A stretch of DNA of 64,000 nt from Podarcis raffonei. Its lineage: Eukaryota; Chordata; Lepidosauria; Squamata; Lacertidae. The stretch lies in the NCBI RefSeq assembly GCF_027172205.1, contig NC_070613.1:56270001-56334000 (forward strand), given 5' to 3'. Positions 58,501 to 64,000 of the stretch are shown in pieces. Both the position numbers and the translations under genes were made by a program. The notes under the pieces are model-generated. The model saw only the letters and a program-made list of their open reading frames with translations. It had not been told where the DNA came from and did not search any database. Within the stretch, counting starts at the first letter, position 1, and each line of letters starts with the position of its first letter.

Positions 58501-61500
58501 CATAGTACACAAGCAAGAATCCACTTTCTGACAACTGTTACAGTGTCAGAAACTGCCTGTCTGCTGGGCAGAAGCAGGGGCTGAACCATTCTGTGGGGAT
58601 TGCAGTTATTGGCATTATAGACGGAGAATGTACATAGCTTTTAAATTTTCTTGTAAATGTTTTTAATTCGTCTGAGTTGTTTGGCTACCTTGGACTCCTT
58701 TGAGAGGAAGGCTCGGATAAAATCGATAAATAGTAAATTATACAATATACTTGGCATGGTTGGTATACACTGATAGAAAGTTGGGTTAGTGTCCTAATAT
58801 GGCTCTAATAGTACAGTGGTACCTCGGGTTACAGACGCTTCAGGTTACAGACTCCGCTAACCCAGAAGTAGTACCTCGGGTTAAAAACTTTGCTTCAGGA
58901 TGAGAACAGAAATTGCGTGGCAGTGCAGCGGCAGTGGGAGGCCCCGTTAGCTAAAGTGGTGCTTCAGGTTAAGAACAGTTTCAGGTTAAGAACAGGCCTC
59001 CAGAACAAATTAAGTTCTTAACCCGAGGTGCCACTGTACTATCCTAGCCAGCATACTTTGCAACTCCTGCTGTAAGGCGTGTAAAGTTAAGAAGTTTCTC
59101 CAAATCTTCAAGATAGCCTTGAATTTTCCCATATTATTCTTTTCAACAAAATGTTTATATTGAAAAGTGTAACTAAACTTACTTTTGTTCCTCAGCATCC
59201 TCAACCTCTGGAATTATAGCTAAAAATGGATCATGGTCAGTTCTATACCTTTAGTGGTTTTCTTTCTCTCTTGTGTGTCAATGCCCCTTCCTTTCACACA
59301 TGAAATTTACAGGTTTCTAGTGCTGGAGGAAAAATGTAGTACACACTTCTTAATCTCCAGATAAATCACAGGTGGTGAGCCTCCAGACCCAGGGGTAGGC
59401 AACCTAAGGCCTGTGGGCTGGTTGCGGCCCAATCGCCTTCTCAATCTGGCACACAGACATATGGGAATCAGCATATTTTTACATGAGTAGAATGTGTCCT
59501 TTTATTTAAAATGCATCTCTGGGTTATTTGTGGGGCATAGGAATTGGTTCATTCCCCCCCCCCCCCCCAAAAATAGTCCGGCCCACCACATGGTCTGAGG
59601 GACGGTGGACCGTCCCATGGTTGAAAAAGGTTGCTGGCCCCTGCTCCAGACCGTGGGTCCTCTGCTCCACACCTGTCATTATGCAATGTTAGATGTGTAG
59701 TAGTTCGCCATGACTGCAAAGGAACAATCAGTGCACTCCTGATTTTTGTTCTGCAAGCGGGGCTTGTACTCAGCACCTTTTAGATTGGGTGCCAAATACA
59801 AGTCCCACTAGGATGATTCCACTTCAGACATCATGGGTGCAGACTTATCTTACCAGAAGCTTTCAATGCTGAATTTAAACACCTGATCAGTTCCTTTGTG
59901 TAGTATCCCTGTCATGTTTGGAGTTTGCTTTCAGATGCACAGTGCTTGAGTCTGCAAGGAAATAATCTTCCTTTGCAGTCATGGTTTTATGTAAAGCCAA
60001 AGTCAGAAAGAGGAAGAATCTAGAGGGTGCTTGGAGGCACTTCTGATTATTCATTTGAAATGATGGCATATGTCAGGTGATTGCCAGATGTGTGGCTCCA
60101 CTCACCTGTCAAAATTGCCGAGAAAGAGTGGGCCGGTTTTAGATCCAGTCCATTGGCCAAATACAATTTCCTACTTGGATCCAGTTGTATTCCTGACATA
60201 AATAGTCCAAAATGCTTGGCTGCCTCTGGGATTGCAAACTTGCATGATATTGGAATTACTCATATTTGAGAACATAAAAAACTGAAAGTAAGCAAAGAAA
60301 ATTCATATAGTTACTTAATTTTCAGTGGGTAGCTTCAGATCAGTTGAGTTTATGTTTAATAATTGTATTGACGCTTTGAAAAAGTAGTAATTGCAGTAAG
60401 GGGGGGTTGGTGATTATATTTATGGGGCTGCAGGGGAAATGAAAATTGAGCAGAGTAAGCTTAGGTGAGCCTAGTCTCGTTCTCTCCACATACACACCCT
60501 TTCAGGAGATGCTTTTACAGACACTTCTACAGCGCAGTAGGGAGGAGCGTCAGGAAAGCCTTTTGCATGAGTGGCTTCTCACTGCCCTTCTGGATACAAG
60601 CTTATATTTGCATGTAGAGCTAACACTGGAGTTTAGCATCCTGAAAGTTTTACTGAAAGCAGTTTTTAGAACAACAGTTGTTTAATTTTGTTTCCTGCTC
60701 ATTCTGATTTTGCATGTGTAATTTGGGTGGCTTAGTAGCATTTCAGCTCTGGACATCTGAATTGTCTTCGAGAAAAGGAAACAATTGGAATTTCCCTTGA
60801 GCTATTCAAGGTATGCAGGATAGGAATTGAAAATGGTGTCAAAATGTGTTCACCTTTTGAGTGCCTGAATTCCCCACCCCCACCCCTATGCTAAAGAATT
60901 ATTTCAGTGGTTGCATTGCACCATATTACAGGTAATGCAGCACTGAATTATACAATAGTGTATCTGATAACAATACTGCCAGCAGTACCATGCAGAAGGA
61001 AATTAGATTTAAGTTAAATCAGAAGTTCAGTAAATCAGTGTGAATTTGCATCTTTCTTAAACTTTGTCAAAACTGGGTGGGTGGGTATTTAAGTTATTTT
61101 TATGTTGCTCTTCAGTACATGTGTTTTAAAGGCAGCTGAGAAATAAATAAATAAAAAACAACAACTATAAAATCAAACTACAGTAAAGAGTAAAACTTTT
61201 ACAGTAAAGCAGCCCAAAAGCACAACAGCCGATAAAGCCACACTCAGCCAGAGATTCAGAATTCATCATAAGGAATATTCCAAACACAGGGTGCCACAGC
61301 TGAAAAGGTCTGCACTTTCCTAACATACGAAAGATGGGGCACCCAGAGAAGGACCTCAGAAAATATTAGTGTATGATAGGTTCATGTGGGAGAAGATGGT
61401 TCCTTCTTCAGATCCCCAGGTCTCAAGCTGTATAGGATTTTAAGGATAAGCCACCGGCATTTTGAATTGTTTCAGAAGTAAACCAGCAGCTAGCGAAGCT

Positions 61501-63888
61501 GTTGGAGGACCAGCAGGTATGTTCTCAGTGGCCTGACCAGCTTAGGCGAACAGCAATGTTTGGGGGTAACTGAAGGTTCCAAGTAGATTTCCAAGTGAGC
61601 AGAAATCCAATAAATGGCTGTAGTTTAATCTGGAGGTTATCAGAACATGGATAACAATAGCCAGGAGAGGTTCCAGTTAATGAAAGGAGGTTTTTGATAC
61701 TGATTCCAATTGGACCTCCAGTTATAAAGCTGGATATACCGGTATTTATTCATTTATTTTTAATTTGTGTTAATAATTATCAATCTAACAACACAAAACA
61801 ATATGCAAATAATTAGAGGTGATATTCTATCACTTATATATATGAGAATAAGGCTCCTGCCTACAGCTGATCTTCCAAAAAGCAGTTGCTTTTCTCCCCT
61901 CCAAGTCAGGATTGGGAGAGGAGGAGATAAACACCTGTCTTTGGAAAGATCTGCTGCCCACAGCAAAGTCCTACATGCAGGCAATTCTTTCCAAACAGCA
62001 AGCAGTTGCTGTTCTCCTGATCTTTGGAAAGATCCTGTATGCTGGACTCAGTGCTTTTGGAAGCAGCAAAGAGACTTGCAAAGCTGTGAGTTTGGTAGTT
62101 GGGTGGTCCTGCCCACCTGCCAACCATGTGATATTGATCCTTTAGAGCAGGCATCTCCAGACTCGACCCTCCAGACGTTTTGGGACTACAACTCCCATCC
62201 CTAGCTAACAGGACCAGTGGTCAGGGATGATGGGAGTTGTAGTCCCAAAACATCTGGAGGGCCGAGTTTGGGGATGCCCGTTTTAGAGCAGGTATGTGAA
62301 AACCTATAGAGGAGCTGATTATCAACAATATAAATTTATACCGAGTTTCTGTTGTACAGGAGTGTTGGCCTGAGGCACTAGTAGTAGCAACAATAACAAC
62401 AACGATAACAATAATTTATTATTTATATGCCACCCATCTGACTGGGTTGCTCCAGCCACTCTGGGCGGCTTCCAACAAATTAAAACACAGTAAGACATCA
62501 AACATTAAAAGCTTCCCTATACAGGGCTGGTAATACTTCTCATTGGCATCTTGCATAAAAGGGCTCCTGAAAATAAAGAAAATAAATGTGAGAGAAACAG
62601 TGTGAAATACTGCTTTATTGCTTTGTTCCTTTGGTTGGAATTATTTTTTCCAAGCCAGACTAGTGTTGACAGGTGAAATTTTCATGCACATTTGTAGCTG
62701 AATGTACTGTTACCTTAAGGCACTCACAGTGTATATGTAGCTTAATTATTACTGTGTGATATTAAATGTTCATTCTCTAAGTACATTTAAGTTTTAAGTC
62801 AGCCTTCTTCAACCTTGGCCTTGGTGTTTGGGGCTGATGGGAATTGTAGTTCAACAGTAAGGATGACATAAGTCACAGTAGATTGGTTTAACATAAAAAT
62901 TTAAATAGCCTGATTTGATTTGTGCCTGAGAGAAAATGTTATAGAAGTTCTCTTACTGGTGTAGTGAAAGTCAAAACTGTTAGTACTAAAAATAATTTTA
63001 AAGCTTTCTTGGATTAAATCCTGACCTCACTGATCTCAAAATGAAGAGTGGAGCCGATTTATGTTCAGTCAAGTTTACAATGCCTACAACAGAGATGGAA
63101 AACTCTGTTGTAAAATATATCACATTATTTCCTGCTGTTGCTAAAGGGTTCTAACCAAGAAGCCAGTTACCCTGCAAACATACTAATGAAATGGTTGTAA
63201 AAGCTGTTCAGTAAAGAGAAAGATGGTGGAGTATAAAAATGGGCACTGACTAAATCTTTACTCTTCTAAACAGAAGATCAGCAAAATCCAGAAGCAGAAG
63301 CCCTTATTCATCAAGGCACTCAAGATCCCGCAGTAGGCACAGATTATCAAGATCCAGAAGTCGGCAGTCGAGTATTTCTCCTAGTACTCTGACTCTAAAA
63401 AGTAGCCTGGCTGCAGAGTTGAATAAGAACAAAAAAGCTAGAGCCGCAGAGGCAGCCAAGGCCAATGCGAAAGCTTCAAACACATCTACACCTACAAAGG
63501 GAAGCGCTGAAAACACTGGCTTGACCATTCCTCAAGCGAACAATGTGAAGGAACTGAAGAAGATAAAAACTGAACACGTACCTTCCCCTTCAGGTGGTAC
63601 AGTCTTGAAAAATGATAAGGCAAAGGCTAAAGTCCCAGTTCAGGAGACGAAGGGGGAAAACAGTTTGACTGTCGAGAAAGCTGCTAAGCAAAAAGTTTTG
63701 GTGGCGAAAGAGAGTAAAGCCACTCCTGTCAAGCCACCATTGCAACCTGCTTCCGTGAAAGAGAAAAGCAAGCCCCACCCACCAAGTGTAGCACCTAAGG
63801 AAAAGGATCGCAGTGTTTCACTAATAACTTCCACGCTTCCACCCCTGCCTCTTCCACCTATGCTTCCTGAAGATAAAGATACAGATAG
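54212..63888 (+). CDS. CDK13: CDK13, cyclin-dependent kinase 13, N-terminal two exons (gene continues right)
   Basis: Exon 1 (54212-55518) gives 435 codons plus two bases; exon 2 is 63274-63888. From the start come MPSTSEA, a Pro/Gln/Leu-rich tract, basic clusters (KRRRVRLR), the conserved [11 protein letters not shown] near residue 160, Ser and Gly runs, then [12 protein letters not shown] and a long RS-rich region ([20 protein letters not shown]) that matches human CDK13. Exon 2 continues with RS dipeptides, [20 protein letters not shown] and [20 protein letters not shown]13 pairs with cyclin K and phosphorylates the RNA polymerase II C-terminal domain; the RS region places it in nuclear speckles. 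The kinase domain is beyond the right edge. The Ala/Lys repeat after KKARAAEAA is about 18 residues shorter than the human protein I recall. Confidence 0.96.
58814..59036. mobile_element. TA-flanked MITE, CAGTGGTACCTCGGG family
   Basis: CAGTGGTACCTCGGGTTACA to AACCCGAGGTGCCACTG with TA flanks. It is very similar to the copies at 18301 and 44100. Confidence 0.8.
59400..59643. mobile_element. hAT-type MITE with target duplication
   Basis: CAGGGGTAGGCAACCTAAGG to GGTTGCTGGCCCCTG. CTCCAGACC occurs exactly at 59391-59399 and 59644-59652, fitting an 8-bp hAT duplication plus one chance base. Confidence 0.85.
61255..61740 (-). mobile_element. LINE-derived fragment (L2-like, diverged)
   Basis: GGTGCCACAGCTGAAAAGGT, then TTTAATCTGGAGGTTATCAG, parallels the reverse-oriented L2-like piece at 51380. 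It is heavily decayed, so the family call is tentative. Confidence 0.4.
62148..62280. mobile_element. Fold-back hAT-like MITE
   Basis: The long arms (GGGACTACAACTCCCATC and GATGGGAGTTGTAGTCCC) pair around TAGCTAACAGGACCAGTGGT. The flanks CTTTAGAG and TTTTAGAG agree at seven of eight bases. Confidence 0.75.
62398..62530 (-). repeat. L2-type LINE tail fragment
   Basis: ATATGCCACCCATCTGACTG, then CCACTCTGGGCGGCTTCCAA and ATTAAAAGCTTCCCTATACA, is the same tail as at 5977-6085. Confidence 0.6.
63274..63888 (+). CDS. CDK13: CDK13 coding exon 2
   Basis: Acceptor TTCTAAACAG and donor GATAG|GTGAGT. It opens by completing an Arg codon, then [20 protein letters not shown]. It ends after two bases of a codon, probably Ser as in human EADS. 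It is AT-richer than exon 1. Confidence 0.95.
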
Positions 63889-64000
63889 GTGAGTTGTAAA
63901 ATACTTAACTTTCTCTCTTAAGACATAATTTCCACCTGGAAATTGTTTGGGTTTTGTTTTTTTTTAAGATGATGCTACGTACCATTGTTTAAGGTATGAA

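Larger units (their letters stand above)
55519..63273 (+). other. CDK13: CDK13 intron 1
   Basis: A GT-AG intron of about 7.75 kb. It contains the repeats listed separately at 58.8, 59.4, 61.3, 62.1 and 62.4 kb. The stretch 55.5-58.8 kb shows no coding exon or clear element. Confidence 0.7.

Overview
This is vertebrate nuclear DNA, most likely from a squamate reptile (lizard). The clues are a Bov-B/RTE LINE 3' end, many L2 fragments, 5'-truncated L1 copies with clear target-site duplications, tRNA-derived SINEs of squamate type, and many short inverted-repeat DNA transposons, set around single-copy genes with GT-AG introns and CpG-island promoters.

Layout: four protein-coding genes were recognised by translating and joining exons. 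(1) 0.5-9.15 kb, plus strand: the last six exons of a MED1-family Mediator subunit paralogue (MED1-like), cut by the left edge. (2) 11.05-13.75 kb, minus strand: complete three-exon YAE1 (225 aa), tail-to-tail with MED1-like. (3) 20.4-43.1 kb, plus strand: complete RALA, with a non-coding CpG-island exon 1, four coding exons (206 aa) and a long 3' UTR. (4) 54.2 kb to the right edge, plus strand: the first two coding exons of CDK13, with a strong CpG-island promoter; its kinase domain lies outside the window. YAE1, RALA and CDK13 also lie together on human chromosome 7p14. The YAE1 orientation and the short spacing here appear to differ from human (compared from memory).

The genes do not form a pathway. 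They act in Mediator transcription, Fe-S loading of ABCE1 (YAE1), exocyst and small-GTPase signalling (RALA), and Pol II CTD phosphorylation and splicing-linked transcription (CDK13).

Introns and intergenic DNA are dominated by transposon fossils. There are about a dozen TA-flanked MITEs beginning CAGTGGTACCTCGGG or close variants, hAT-type MITEs with 8-9 bp duplications, four L1 3' ends, a Tc1 element inserted inside one L1, several L2 pieces and one probable solo LTR. No bacterial features, CRISPR arrays, rRNA or functional tRNA genes were seen. I found no clearly new biological system. The most unusual items are the short MED1-like paralogue with a probable GC-AG intron, the nested elements, an L1 very close to a RALA splice donor, and short upstream ORFs ahead of CDK13.
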